Source of the DNA: Pseudobutyrivibrio ruminis HUN009
GTDB lineage: Bacteria > Bacillota > Clostridia > Lachnospirales > Lachnospiraceae
Reading direction: 5' to 3'
DNA length: 64,000 nt
Assembly: GCF_000703005.1 (NCBI RefSeq)
Contig: NZ_JNLH01000001.1
Span: 1,419,001-1,483,000 of the forward strand
Positions 9,301 through 17,675 of this stretch are shown here, in pieces; position 1 is the first letter of the stretch; every line of letters begins with the position of its first letter. The notes beneath the pieces are model-generated. The model was not told the origin of the DNA and searched no databases. It saw only the letters and a program-made list of their open reading frames with translations. Made by a program: the position numbers and the translations under genes.

Positions 9301-10323
9301 TTAGGAGATTGGCCAGGAACCAAGATGACTCACATTGGAAAAGGTTGGCACTATGTAGATATTCCAGAGGAATACTGGAATATGCGCGGGGAGAGCGAAA
9401 AGTTGTCTGAAGATGAAGAAGATGTAGAAGAGGAAGAACCAACAGAGGTAGATGAAGACAACGAAGATATTGAAGAAGAGTTGCCAGAAGAGAGTAGTGA
9501 TGAAGAATTTGATGAAGAAGTAGATGAGGATGCTGTTGCTCAACAGGAAGAAGCAGTAGATGAGGATGCTGATGCTCAAGAGGAAGAAGCAGAAGATGAG
9601 GATGCAGATACTCAAGAGGATGAAGCAGAAGATGAGGGGTTAACTATAGCAAGTAATAATGTGTATGTAGTAGGTGCAACAGGCTACACATTAAAGCTAA
9701 TTATTAACGATAATGGAATTCATCAGCAGATTGACGACGCGGAGACTGTAGTAACAACTAGTCGTCCATCAGATAAAGAGCTTGGAAAGACAACAGAGGC
9801 CACAGATGACAATAAGGAAGAGAATAACACTTCTAATAATGAGAGCTCTACAAGTACCGGCCAGACAAGTTCATCATCAAGCTCAAGCCAGGCAAGCTCA
9901 AATACAACAAGTAGCTCAACCTCATCAACAAGTGTAAGTGCTTCTACAAGCACAGATGAAACAGCTGCTACAGATACTACAACTACAGACAATATAGCTA
10001 CTGCAGACTCTGAGTCAGAAACTTCTAATGAGAAGACTACAGTTAAAAAGACTGCATCAAATGCTACTAAGGAATCAACAAAGGATACAACCTCAGATGA
10101 TTCTAATACTACAGCTTTAACTGCAACTACAGAGGAAGCTGATAGCAACACAGATTCTCAGAGCATTCAGGATGCAGAAACACCAGCAGCAGCTACTGAA
10201 ACAGAAAGTGGAAATACTGCAGTTGTTATAGTACTAATAGTAGTGATGATAGCATTTGCCGGTGGTGGAGCTTTTGTGATATCTCAGGGAGGAATAGCCA
10301 GAATTTTCATTAAGAAAAAATAA
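6331..10323 (+). CDS. Secreted, membrane-anchored alpha-amylase (GH13_28-like) with CBM26-type modules
   Basis: This enzyme hydrolyses starch outside the cell. The ATG at 6331 is chosen because GGGAGG lies just before it, downstream of an earlier in-frame ATG. A signal peptide ends near QAAS. The GH13 domain (about 45-460) shows DIDPNH (145-150), FRIDTAKH with nucleophile D236, GEV with acid/base E285, and WVESHD with D357, the pattern of Bacillus AmyE. Five aromatic-rich modules start near residues 519, 608, 720, 829 and 957 (YFYNT...W...GDWPG) and look like starch-binding CBM26. The fifth is split by an 82-residue acidic stretch (1021-1102). A Ser/Thr-rich region (about 1139-1290), a membrane helix (about 1295-1318) and a basic tail follow. 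There is no LPXTG motif. Confidence 0.93.
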   Translation: MKRMGKVTKRIVTVCIAFAMLLGLPGANLAMLSENGLNTVQAASKVSRESVHDGAILHAFCWNFNTIKENMADIAAAGYTAVQTSPINDCLSTEPGLTLYSDSGKWYYHYQPTDWVIGNYQLGTRDEFKAMCETADEYGIAVIVDIDPNHTTPLFSEISQDYLDAVGASYDDVTNLYHINGSDVTRNIDYSDRVSVVYDPMGGLPDVDTESDAFQAYFYQFLADCINCGADGFRIDTAKHIALPDDGVPETYAGQEDRNDFYPNMKSYIDDLDNVDYDDLFVYGEVLQGDTDRLAAYQDMLGGTTASNYGAKIRSAVSSGSLSASKLESYGISDDTTTGTTYTADSDKLVTWVESHDNYINDKSYNTVDDTEVILGWAIIASREAGTPLFFSRPNNSSAENPWGDNVLGAAGSDLYKDPQVVAVNKFRTAMTGEDEYLRNPNGNNSVLMVERGTKGAVIINGSDESFDLESETNLADGTYVNSVEGEDGIFTVQDGVISGKISAKSVVVLDEATDGEYSTLFFFNSKQWSTVSAIVDGNTYDCDSTGDGWWKVTIPSEEFEVVFTDGTSKSDKFSITSTSGKYLTGENSNCYMTKAEAEKAIGVVTTSVYFYNTEEWSTVKAYAWLDGGAQIFGGWPGATAKSEGDYWWRVDVKLMSDDDFSIIFNNGSGAQTVDIKISDKTKTYIALDGGSSNGNLTVGLYSSKDEAMDATGIYPDKTTVYFYNTKGWETVGVYTWGAVSLGDWPGEKATYDGDDWWKMTINAAPGDDFNIIFNDMGNGGQTGDLKVTSIKNVYFWGSNAYGSKKEAEAAAKAASEREAEEVEEEDGYTLVYFYDENQWDDVYVYAWGGNYNNCIGDWPGTQMTFIGDNWYAANVLTEAIENTDLHLIFNNGNGTQLADNVMTDKTKLYFASRSTDAFSSKDEVMELVGKTTEEDDDDDDVTYKDVEEETEVADGMVRVYYQLSSDWDSDVYMYAWLKQADGTSAGLLPLGDWPGTKMTHIGKGWHYVDIPEEYWNMRGESEKLSEDEEDVEEEEPTEVDEDNEDIEEELPEESSDEEFDEEVDEDAVAQQEEAVDEDADAQEEEAEDEDADTQEDEAEDEGLTIASNNVYVVGATGYTLKLIINDNGIHQQIDDAETVVTTSRPSDKELGKTTEATDDNKEENNTSNNESSTSTGQTSSSSSSSQASSNTTSSSTSSTSVSASTSTDETAATDTTTTDNIATADSESETSNEKTTVKKTASNATKESTKDTTSDDSNTTALTATTEEADSNTDSQSIQDAETPAAATETESGNTAVVIVLIVVMIAFAGGGAFVISQGGIARIFIKKK
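9391..9636 (+). repeat. Acidic low-complexity stretch inside the fifth CBM of the amylase
   Basis: Residues 1021-1102 of the amylase are mostly Glu and Asp, with imperfect repeats of the type VDEDADAQEEEA and EDEDADTQEDEA. At DNA level GAA/GAT/GAG codons recur with a unit of about 39 bases. The stretch separates the GWHYVDIP strand from LKLIINDNG, which in related modules are consecutive. Confidence 0.75.
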
Positions 10324-10411
10324 TATATAAGTGCATTAATGGGTGAATTTTTTGTTTCCTCAAAAGGCTCAATATGGTATACTACCTACAGTTTAGGAAG
10401 GAAGGTACAAT

Positions 10412-11698
10412 ATGAGCCTTATAATAAAAAACGGAAGGGTTTTGAATCCACCTACAAACACAGACGAAATATTAGATATTAAGATAGACGGGAACAGTAT
10501 TTCAGCTATTGAGGCTGAAATTGTTCCCGTTTTTTCTGATACGGTAATCGATGCTAAGGGATGCTATGTGTTCCCGGGGCTTATCGATATGCACGTTCAT
10601 TTCAGAGATCCGGGGCAGACTGCTAAGGAAGATATTGAGACAGGTTCAAAGGCCGCAGCAAGAGGTGGCGTTACAACTGTTCTTGCAATGCCGAATACAA
10701 AGCCAGTGGTTGATAATCCAGATCTTGTAAATTATGTCCATGATAAGGGCAAGGAAGTTGGCCTATGTAGAGTGCTTCAGGTTGGTTCAGTTACAAAGGG
10801 AATGGAAGGCAAGGAGCTTTCTGATTTGGATGGTATGATTAATGCCGGCATCCCAGCTATTTCAGAGGATGGTAAATCTGTTATGGATTCTGGTTTGTAC
10901 CGAGATGCTATGAAAATCGTAGCAAAGAAAAATGTTCCGGTTCTTGCTCATTGTGAGGATATCAATCTTGTTCAGGGCGGCGTTATGAACATGGGAACAA
11001 AATCCGATTCCATGGGAGAAAAGGGAATCAGCAACGCAGTAGAAAACATCATTGAGGCCCGTGACATTATGCTTGCAGAAGAAACAGGGGCTACACTTCA
11101 TCTTTGTCATTGCTCCACAAAGGAAAGCTATGACATTCTTAAAGAGGCAAAGGCTAGAGGAATTAAGGTATCTGGCGAAGTTTGTCCTCATCATTTTACA
11201 CTTACAGAAGACGATATCGTCCCAGGGGACGGTAACTATAAAATGAATCCACCAGTTCGTACAGCTGAAGATAGAGAGGCACTGAGACGTGGCCTTGCGG
11301 AGGGCGTATTTGAGGTAATATCTACAGACCACGCTCCACACACAGCAGAAGAAAAAGCCAAGGGCTTTGCATCACCATTTGGAATAGTTGGTCTTGAAAC
11401 ATCAGCCAGCCTTGCATACACAGAACTTGTGTTATCCGGTCTTATCACACCACTTACAATGGCTGCATATATGAGTAGCAATCCAGCTAGAATCCTTGGT
11501 AGACAGGATTTGGGAGATATATCTGTTAGTAAAGTAGCAGATATCACAATCTTTGATCCAACTATCGAATATGAAATTCATGCTGCCGACTTTGTTGGCA
11601 AGTCAAAGAATATGCCTTATGAGAATCGAAAGGTACAGGGAAAAGTTGTAAAAACTATATTTGGAGGTAATGTTGTATATGATTCAGAAGCTAATTAA
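10412..11698 (+). CDS. pyrC: Dihydroorotase
   Basis: This enzyme closes carbamoyl-aspartate to dihydroorotate in pyrimidine synthesis. The metal-binding motif DMHVHFRDPG lies near residue 60, with further ligands in LAHCED, HLCHCS and STDHAPHT. The 428-residue length is that of the class I enzyme. It opens the pyrC-pyrF-pyrK-pyrD operon behind GGAAGGAAGG. A TATACT -10 box is visible at 10378-10383, but I see no attenuator. The 3' end overlaps pyrF by 20 bases. Confidence 0.95.
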   Translation: MSLIIKNGRVLNPPTNTDEILDIKIDGNSISAIEAEIVPVFSDTVIDAKGCYVFPGLIDMHVHFRDPGQTAKEDIETGSKAAARGGVTTVLAMPNTKPVVDNPDLVNYVHDKGKEVGLCRVLQVGSVTKGMEGKELSDLDGMINAGIPAISEDGKSVMDSGLYRDAMKIVAKKNVPVLAHCEDINLVQGGVMNMGTKSDSMGEKGISNAVENIIEARDIMLAEETGATLHLCHCSTKESYDILKEAKARGIKVSGEVCPHHFTLTEDDIVPGDGNYKMNPPVRTAEDREALRRGLAEGVFEVISTDHAPHTAEEKAKGFASPFGIVGLETSASLAYTELVLSGLITPLTMAAYMSSNPARILGRQDLGDISVSKVADITIFDPTIEYEIHAADFVGKSKNMPYENRKVQGKVVKTIFGGNVVYDSEAN

Positions 11699-12599
11699 CC
11701 AGATTCAGGAAAAGAACGCGCCAATAGTTGTAGGTTTAGACCCAACAATGAAGCTTATGCCAAAGTCACTTGTTGATAAGTGGATAGGTGAATGCGGCCA
11801 GACACTTGAGGCAGTAGGCGAGGCTATGTTTGACTACAACAGACAGATTATGGATGCCACTGCAGATTTGATTCCAGCAGTAAAGCCACAGATTGCTATG
11901 TATGAAAGCTACGGCATCCCAGGTATGATTGCTTACAAAAAGACAATTGATTATGCAAAGGAACTTGGTCTTATCGTTATTGCAGATATCAAACGTGGTG
12001 ACATTGGCTCCACATCTACAGCATATGCTCTTGGCCACCTTGGTTCAGTTCAGGTGGGCGAGTACAAGTATCAGGGCTTTGATGCTGACATGGCTACAGT
12101 AAACCCATATCTTGGAACAGATGGTGTAAAGCCTTTTGTAGATGTTTGTAAGGAAGAGGACAAGGGAATCTTTGTACTTTGTAAGACATCCAATCCATCA
12201 TCAGGAGAATTCCAGGATAGACTTATCGATGGTAGACCACTTTACGAGCACATGGCTGAGAAAATCGAAGAGTGGGGTGCAGACACTCGTGAGGGCAACT
12301 ACTCAAATGTAGGTGCGGTAGTTGGTGCTACTTATCCAGAGATGGGCGCAAAGCTTCGTAAGCTTATGCCTCACACATATATCCTTGTGCCAGGCTATGG
12401 TGCACAGGGCGGTAAGGGGGCTGACCTTGTAAACTTCTTCAATGAGGATGGCCTTGGCGCTATTGTAAACTCAAGCCGTGGCATCATCGCAGCATACCAG
12501 CAGGAGAAATATGCGAAGTATGGGGAAGAGAACTTTGCAGGAGCAAGTAGAGCAGCTGTAGAGGATATGCTCGCTGATATCCGCGGAGCCCTTAAGTAA
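11679..12599 (+). CDS. pyrF: Orotidine 5'-phosphate decarboxylase
   Basis: This enzyme converts OMP to UMP. The motif IVVGLDPT lies at the N-terminus and the catalytic IADIKRGDIGST segment near residue 100. The product is about 306 residues, the longer PyrF type 2 form. I chose ATG 11679 because GGAGG (11663-11667) lies 11 bases upstream; earlier in-frame TTG and ATG codons overlap that site. The start lies inside the end of pyrC, so the two are probably translated in a coupled way. Confidence 0.93.
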   Translation: MIQKLINQIQEKNAPIVVGLDPTMKLMPKSLVDKWIGECGQTLEAVGEAMFDYNRQIMDATADLIPAVKPQIAMYESYGIPGMIAYKKTIDYAKELGLIVIADIKRGDIGSTSTAYALGHLGSVQVGEYKYQGFDADMATVNPYLGTDGVKPFVDVCKEEDKGIFVLCKTSNPSSGEFQDRLIDGRPLYEHMAEKIEEWGADTREGNYSNVGAVVGATYPEMGAKLRKLMPHTYILVPGYGAQGGKGADLVNFFNEDGLGAIVNSSRGIIAAYQQEKYAKYGEENFAGASRAAVEDMLADIRGALK

Positions 12600-12623
12600 G
12601 TTAAGTAAGGAGTTTAATAAAAT

Positions 12624-13388
12624 ATGAAAATAAAAGAAAGAGCTACAGTAGTAGCCCAGAAAAAACTGGCAGAAGGTGTATATAGCCTTGAACTTGAGAC
12701 AAATGCAACTAAATATGCAGTCCCTGGTCAGTTCATAAATATATTTTCAAATGATAAGAGTAAGCTGTTACCTCGTCCAATCAGCATCTGCGAAATCAAT
12801 GAGTTAAAAAATACTCTTCGAGTGGTATTTAGAGTTGTAGGTGAAGGTACAACAGAGTTTTCTAAGCTTCAGGCTGGGGACACTGTAGAAATCCTTGGCC
12901 CTCTTGGAAATGGTTTTCCACTTGAGGGAGAAAAAGCTATTGTAGTTGGTGGTGGAATTGGTGTGCCTCCAATGTTAGAGCTTGCAAAGAAGTTGAAGGG
13001 CTCTGTTACAGCAGTAATGGGATATCGCAACGATGATTTATTCCTTGCTGATGAATTCATTGATGCAGCAGCAGATGTGATTATTGCCACTGATGATGGT
13101 TCAGTTGGAGTGCATGGTACAGTTGTGGATGCAATGAAGGAAAATGATTTGACTGCAGATGTTATCTATGCTTGCGGCCCAAAGCCAATGCTTAGAGGCG
13201 TTGCACAGTATGCCCTTGAAAAAGGTATCAAGTGCTATGTTTCCATGGAAGAGAGAATGGCTTGTGGCGTTGGTGCATGCTTGGGATGCGTATGCCAGTC
13301 TAAAGAAGTAGATGATCATAGTCATGTTAAAAATAAAAGAGTCTGCAAAGATGGTCCAGTTTTCTTATCTACGGAGGTGGAATTGTAA
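12624..13388 (+). CDS. pyrK: Dihydroorotate dehydrogenase electron transfer subunit
   Basis: This flavin and iron-sulfur subunit passes electrons from dihydroorotate dehydrogenase to NAD. RPISICEI near residue 50 is the FAD-binding motif, VVGGGIGVPPM the pyridine-nucleotide loop, and ACGVGACLGCVC near residue 213 holds cysteines for the 2Fe-2S cluster. It is 254 residues, full length. The stop overlaps the pyrD start (TAATG), matching the obligate heterotetramer formed by the two proteins. Confidence 0.94.
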   Translation: MKIKERATVVAQKKLAEGVYSLELETNATKYAVPGQFINIFSNDKSKLLPRPISICEINELKNTLRVVFRVVGEGTTEFSKLQAGDTVEILGPLGNGFPLEGEKAIVVGGGIGVPPMLELAKKLKGSVTAVMGYRNDDLFLADEFIDAAADVIIATDDGSVGVHGTVVDAMKENDLTADVIYACGPKPMLRGVAQYALEKGIKCYVSMEERMACGVGACLGCVCQSKEVDDHSHVKNKRVCKDGPVFLSTEVEL

Positions 13389-14296
13389 TGAATACAAAGG
13401 TTACTATTGCAGGAGTAGAATTTCAGAATCCTATTATGGAAGCTTCAGGAACCTTTGGTTCAGGTATGGAGTACTCAGAATTTGTAGATTTAAATAAGCT
13501 TGGTGCAGTTGTTACAAAGGGGGTTGCTAATGTGCCATGGCCAGGCAATCCAACACCGAGAATTGCCGAGGTTAAATCGGGCATGCTTAATGCCATTGGC
13601 CTACAAAATCCTGGGGTTGAGGTGTTCTGCAAAAGAGATTTAAAATTCCTTGAACAGTACAAAGATGCAAAGGTAGTGGTTAATGTTTGCGGTCATTCAG
13701 CCGAAGAATATATTGAAGTGGTAGATAGATTGGCAGATGAAAAGCGAGTTGATATGCTAGAAATCAACATCTCTTGTCCTAACGTTAAAGAGGGCGGAAT
13801 CGCTTTTGGTCAGGATCCTAAGGCAGTAGAGGAAATCACAAGACTTGTGAAAACTCATGCAAAGCAGCCAATCGTCATGAAGCTTTCTCCAAACGTTACA
13901 GACATCAAAGTTATGGCAAAAGCTGCAGAAGCTGGGGGAGCAGATGCCATTTCCCTTATTAATACTCTTACAGGGATGAAAATCGATGTTGAACGTCAAA
14001 GCTTTGTACTGGCAAACAAGACCGGTGGTATGTCAGGTCCTGCTGTTCATCCTATAGCTGTTCGTATGGTCTACGAGTGTGCTTCTACAGTTTCAATTCC
14101 AATTATAGGAATGGGTGGAATATCAACATGGGAAGATGCAATTGAAATGATGCTTGCGGGGGCAACTGCCGTTTCAATTGGAACAGCTAATTTCTATAAT
14201 CCTACAGCAACACTTGATATACTTGGCGGAATGAAGGAATACATGGAGAGGAAGGGTATTGAGGATATCAATGATATAATAGGCATAGTGAAATAA
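13388..14296 (+). CDS. pyrD: Dihydroorotate dehydrogenase catalytic subunit (class 1B)
   Basis: This FMN enzyme oxidises dihydroorotate to orotate. It shows NPIMEASGTFG at the N-terminus, EINISCPNVKEGG near residue 125 with the catalytic cysteine of class 1 enzymes, and the phosphate-binding GMGGI near residue 240. The adjacent pyrK makes it the NAD-linked class 1B form. It is 302 residues and closes the operon; pyrB and pyrE are not in the window. Confidence 0.94.
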   Translation: MNTKVTIAGVEFQNPIMEASGTFGSGMEYSEFVDLNKLGAVVTKGVANVPWPGNPTPRIAEVKSGMLNAIGLQNPGVEVFCKRDLKFLEQYKDAKVVVNVCGHSAEEYIEVVDRLADEKRVDMLEINISCPNVKEGGIAFGQDPKAVEEITRLVKTHAKQPIVMKLSPNVTDIKVMAKAAEAGGADAISLINTLTGMKIDVERQSFVLANKTGGMSGPAVHPIAVRMVYECASTVSIPIIGMGGISTWEDAIEMMLAGATAVSIGTANFYNPTATLDILGGMKEYMERKGIEDINDIIGIVK

Positions 14297-14333
14297 GGTT
14301 TTGCTACACATAAAAATTGAATGGTTACATTGT

Positions 14334-14398
14334 TCACGGAAATTTCTCACAATATACTCAGATTTTTCCGTGACACTTTCAAATTCATTTGCTAAACT
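14334..14398 (+). promoter_or_regulatory. Palindrome and promoter upstream of mecA
   Basis: TCACGGAAA (14334-14342) and TTTCCGTGA (14365-14373) form a perfect nine-base inverted repeat. Its right arm overlaps a GTGACA -35 box (14370-14375), which is 17 bases from TAAACT (14393-14398). It could be an operator or the 3' end hairpin of the pyr transcript. Confidence 0.45.
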
Positions 14399-14433
14399 TT
14401 ATTTACGTCCACAATTTGAAAGGAGGGGAGCTG

Positions 14434-15138
14434 ATGAAGTTCAAGAAGATAGGTGAGGACAAGATTAGATGTGTCATCACAAAAGAAGAAATGGAACAGA
14501 ACGGCATGGAGCTTGGTGATTTCGTCAGTGACCAGGAAAAGACCCAGAGCTTTATTAGGGATATTCTTGCTGAAGCCTGTGAGACCCTCGGAATTGAGAC
14601 TCATGCAAAGGCGTACAGCGTTCAAATGACAGTGATGCCACAGGGTGATGTTGCATTACTTATATCTCCAGATTCAAGCACAGGACTGGCTACAGCAATT
14701 GAAGAATTGAAAAAGCATCTCACAGGTTTACAGGAGACGCTTTCAACTACGAAAACACCTCAGAGTGCTGCAATTTCGGCTAGCACAGCTGATGTTCCAG
14801 TACAGCCTGCAAAGGCTATTACAGATGAAAGTGATGAGGTAACAGCTCAGTATCTGGATACTCCACTTTGGGCAATACTTGATGATTTAGATTCAGCAAT
14901 TTTACTTTGCAAGCATCTTCCAAAGTACGATGGAATGAAGAGTACTTTGTATCGCTACGGAGATGACTACTATATCAAGCTGAATTTTGAGCTTACACGT
15001 AGACAGATTTCAGCAGTGATTTTAGTTATAGCAGAGTTTGCAAATCAGATGTTTACAGAAAGCTTTGATGGAGCATTTCTATTAGAGCACGGCGATTTGA
15101 TTTGCGAAGATTGCGTAAATGTTTTATCACAAATTTAA
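14434..15138 (+). CDS. mecA: MecA-family adaptor protein
   Basis: MecA proteins deliver substrates to the ClpC-ClpP protease and in Bacillus repress competence. The N-terminal part (MKFKKIGEDKIRCVITKEEM) matches the substrate-binding domain. The C-terminal half (about 145-234) has the ClpC-binding fold signature LWAILDDLDSAILLCKHL and LYRYGDDYYIKLNF. A low-complexity Thr/Ala linker joins them. ATG 14434 follows AGGAGGGG closely and is preferred over an earlier in-frame start. At 234 residues the size is typical. It is monocistronic with its own promoter and terminator. Confidence 0.85.
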   Translation: MKFKKIGEDKIRCVITKEEMEQNGMELGDFVSDQEKTQSFIRDILAEACETLGIETHAKAYSVQMTVMPQGDVALLISPDSSTGLATAIEELKKHLTGLQETLSTTKTPQSAAISASTADVPVQPAKAITDESDEVTAQYLDTPLWAILDDLDSAILLCKHLPKYDGMKSTLYRYGDDYYIKLNFELTRRQISAVILVIAEFANQMFTESFDGAFLLEHGDLICEDCVNVLSQI

Positions 15139-15150
15139 TACTAAAATAGA

Positions 15151-15185
15151 AATAGTCAGGAGTTCATCTCCTGACTATTTTTTGT
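15151..15185 (+). terminator. Rho-independent terminator of mecA
   Basis: AATAGTCAGGAG pairs with CTCCTGACTATT around a five-base loop and runs into T residues. Confidence 0.9.
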
Positions 15186-15304
15186 TGGAAAAATATGTGG
15201 AGTATTAGCGTTTAGTTAACAGCGTAACCTGTTGATAAATCGCCATTTATAGATAAACTATTAGAAGGAGATTTTATTAAAAGGAGCAGGTGTAAGGGAG
15301 TTTC

Positions 15305-16927
15305 ATGAACAGACAGGCATTATTTCACGTACCAGAATCAAGATATTGTTTTCCATTATCAAGAGAGGAAATAGTTTTAAGATTTAGAACAGCAAGAGAA
15401 GATGCTGAGAACGGACTAAAAATAAAAGTAATTTATGGCGTAAAATACAACTATCAAAAAGAGAGATATACAGTGGATGTCCCTCTTAAATATAAAGACG
15501 AAATCTTTGCATATTATGAAATACAGCTAAAAATTGAGGATGTTCGTTTTGTCTATATCTTTCAGTTAGAAGAGAATGGAAAGGCGTACTATTACAGCGA
15601 GGATGGGCTTACAGAAAGCTATAATTATGAGGATTGCTTCTACAATTTCTTCCAGTTGCCATACATCAATGCAAATGATGTTATGCCGCTTGTAAAGTGG
15701 ATGCCAGAATCGGTATTCTATCAAATTTTTGTAGATAGATTCTGTATTGGAAATGAAAATAAGGACATGTCCTACATTGATATGAGATGGGGTGATAAAC
15801 CTACCCCTAAAAGCCATGCTGGAGGCGATCTTCGAGGAATTATAAAGAGACTTGATTATCTTAAGGATTTGGGCATTTCAGGAATATATTTAACGCCTAT
15901 ATTTTTATCGGAATCAAATCACAAGTACGATATTATTGACTATAAAACCATAGATCCACAGTTTGGTACGACGGAGGATTTGATAGAACTGGTAAAGGAA
16001 GCTCATGCCAGGGGTATTAGACTTGTGCTGGATGCAGTTTTTAATCATTGCAGCACAAAGATGGAGCAGTTTCAGGATGTAGTAAAAAATGGACGTAAAT
16101 CAAAGTATCACGATTGGTTCATTATTGATGGAGATAAGGCAGACGTAGATAATCGTAATTACGAATGCTTTGCATATTCAAAGTCCATGCCAAAACTTAA
16201 CACAGCGAATCCTGATGTGCAAAAATATTTGTTGGATATTGCGACTTACTGGATTGATGTAGCTGATATTGACGGCTGGCGACTTGATGTTGCAGATGAG
16301 GTATCCCATGATTTTTGGAGAATGTTTAGAAAAGCGGTAAAAGCGAAAAAGAATGATGCCGTAATCATTGGAGAAAACTGGCATGATGCATACCCAGCTT
16401 TGCAAGGTGACCAACAGGATAGCATTATGAATTATGCTTTTACTAAAATCTGCCTTGATTATTTTGCAAAAGGAATATGTGATGAGGCAAAAACCGTCCA
16501 GCATCTAAATGGAATTTTGATGCGTAACATGAAGCAAGTAAACTATATGATGCTGAATTTGCTTGATTCACATGATACAACCCGTTTCTTTACTGCTATA
16601 GGCAAAGATAAAAAGAAATTGGAAACAGCAATGGCATTGACTATGTTTATGCCAGGTGCACCTTGTCTGTACTATGGAACTGAGCAGGCTATGGAAGGCA
16701 ATCATGACCCTGATTGTCGTCGTTGCTTTAATTGGGACAGAAAAGAGTGGGATATGGATTTCTTGAAAAAAGTAAAGGGTTTAATTGCTTTGAAAAAGAA
16801 TCCGGTATTGCAACTGGGAGAAATATCAATAGTAGAAGATGATAATGCAATAAATGTAATTAGAAGTTACAAGGGTAAAACAAAGACCCTTAAGATTACA
16901 AGTCCTATCGCATATACGATATATTAA
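15305..16927 (+). CDS. GH13 alpha-glycosidase (neopullulanase / cyclomaltodextrinase type)
   Basis: This cytoplasmic enzyme should degrade maltodextrins, cyclodextrins or pullulan fragments taken up after extracellular starch attack. There is no signal peptide. About 130 N-terminal residues form a beta-rich domain of CBM34 type, then the GH13 barrel begins at WMPESVFYQIFVDRF. Catalytic regions are LVLDAVFNH, GWRLDVADEV (nucleophile), IIGENWHDA (acid/base) and LLDSHDTTRF. It is 540 residues, somewhat short for the family. AAGGGAG lies just before the ATG. Exact specificity within the group cannot be told from motifs. Confidence 0.88.
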   Translation: MNRQALFHVPESRYCFPLSREEIVLRFRTAREDAENGLKIKVIYGVKYNYQKERYTVDVPLKYKDEIFAYYEIQLKIEDVRFVYIFQLEENGKAYYYSEDGLTESYNYEDCFYNFFQLPYINANDVMPLVKWMPESVFYQIFVDRFCIGNENKDMSYIDMRWGDKPTPKSHAGGDLRGIIKRLDYLKDLGISGIYLTPIFLSESNHKYDIIDYKTIDPQFGTTEDLIELVKEAHARGIRLVLDAVFNHCSTKMEQFQDVVKNGRKSKYHDWFIIDGDKADVDNRNYECFAYSKSMPKLNTANPDVQKYLLDIATYWIDVADIDGWRLDVADEVSHDFWRMFRKAVKAKKNDAVIIGENWHDAYPALQGDQQDSIMNYAFTKICLDYFAKGICDEAKTVQHLNGILMRNMKQVNYMMLNLLDSHDTTRFFTAIGKDKKKLETAMALTMFMPGAPCLYYGTEQAMEGNHDPDCRRCFNWDRKEWDMDFLKKVKGLIALKKNPVLQLGEISIVEDDNAINVIRSYKGKTKTLKITSPIAYTIY

Positions 16928-16928
16928 A

Positions 16929-16966
16929 AAATCCTAGGTGCTAGTTTGCACCTAGGATTTCTTTTG
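16929..16966. terminator. Bidirectional terminator between the GH13 gene and pflA
   Basis: A 13-base perfect stem (16929-16941 with 16948-16960, core TCCTAGGTGC) has T-rich flanks on both strands, so it can end both convergent transcripts. The last codons and stop of pflA lie inside the stem. Confidence 0.85.
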
Positions 16967-17675
16967 CATTTTTTATTCTTTCTGGGGTTGGTGATTCTAC
17001 GCCTTCAAGGCGATATGGTATGCCTAGCTCAGCATACTTTGGAACTCCCAGACTGTGGTATGGAAGAACCTCTACACGCTCTACAGTTTTAAGTGTATCA
17101 ATAAATTCACGTGTACGATGTAACAGTTCATCATTATCGCTTCCACCAGGAACAAGTACATGTCTAATCCAAATTCTCACACCCATATCAGATATTTCTC
17201 GGGCCATCTGAAGGATATTATCATTAGGTACCCCTGTGAGCTTCTTATGCTCCTCAGGATCGATGTTTTTGATATCAAGCATAACAGTGTCAGTTACGCT
17301 CATTAGCTCCTTCCATTTGCTATAAAATGGCTCTTCATGAGTGAATGGCTGGCCGGCAGTATCAATACAAGTGGTGATACCCATTGCTTTGGCTTTCTTA
17401 AATAAATCCAATACAAAATCAATCTGAAGAAGTGGCTCGCCGCCACTGACAGTAATTCCTCCATCCTTTTTCCAGTAAGGCTTGTAGCGAAGAGCTTTTT
17501 CAAGGACCTGATCTGCAGTATACTGCTCACCCTGATGCTCAGCCCATGTCTCTGGGTTGTGGCAAAAAGCACAGCGCATCTTGCATCCATTTAAGAATAT
17601 TATATAACGAACTCCAGGGCCATCAACGGCCCCGAAGCTCTCAAATTTATTTATATAACCAAGAATTTCACGCAT
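16941..17675 (-). CDS. pflA: Pyruvate formate-lyase activating enzyme
   Basis: This radical SAM enzyme puts the glycyl radical on pyruvate formate-lyase. The cluster motif CKMRCAFC lies near residue 28, followed by the SAM-binding GGITVSGGEPLLQ. I start at the ATG overlapping the pflB stop (TAATG at 17675) rather than at the upstream in-frame ATG, since GAGG precedes it; this gives 244 residues, the family size. It is cotranscribed with pflB. Confidence 0.94.
   Translation of the reverse strand: MREILGYINKFESFGAVDGPGVRYIIFLNGCKMRCAFCHNPETWAEHQGEQYTADQVLEKALRYKPYWKKDGGITVSGGEPLLQIDFVLDLFKKAKAMGITTCIDTAGQPFTHEEPFYSKWKELMSVTDTVMLDIKNIDPEEHKKLTGVPNDNILQMAREISDMGVRIWIRHVLVPGGSDNDELLHRTREFIDTLKTVERVEVLPYHSLGVPKYAELGIPYRLEGVESPTPERIKNAKEILGAN

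Noticed and set aside
9723..10151. 142-residue open frame on the minus strand
   Set aside because: It is the mirror of the Ser/Thr-rich linker of the amylase. Repetitive ACA/TCA codons give long stop-free antisense frames, and no start signal is present.
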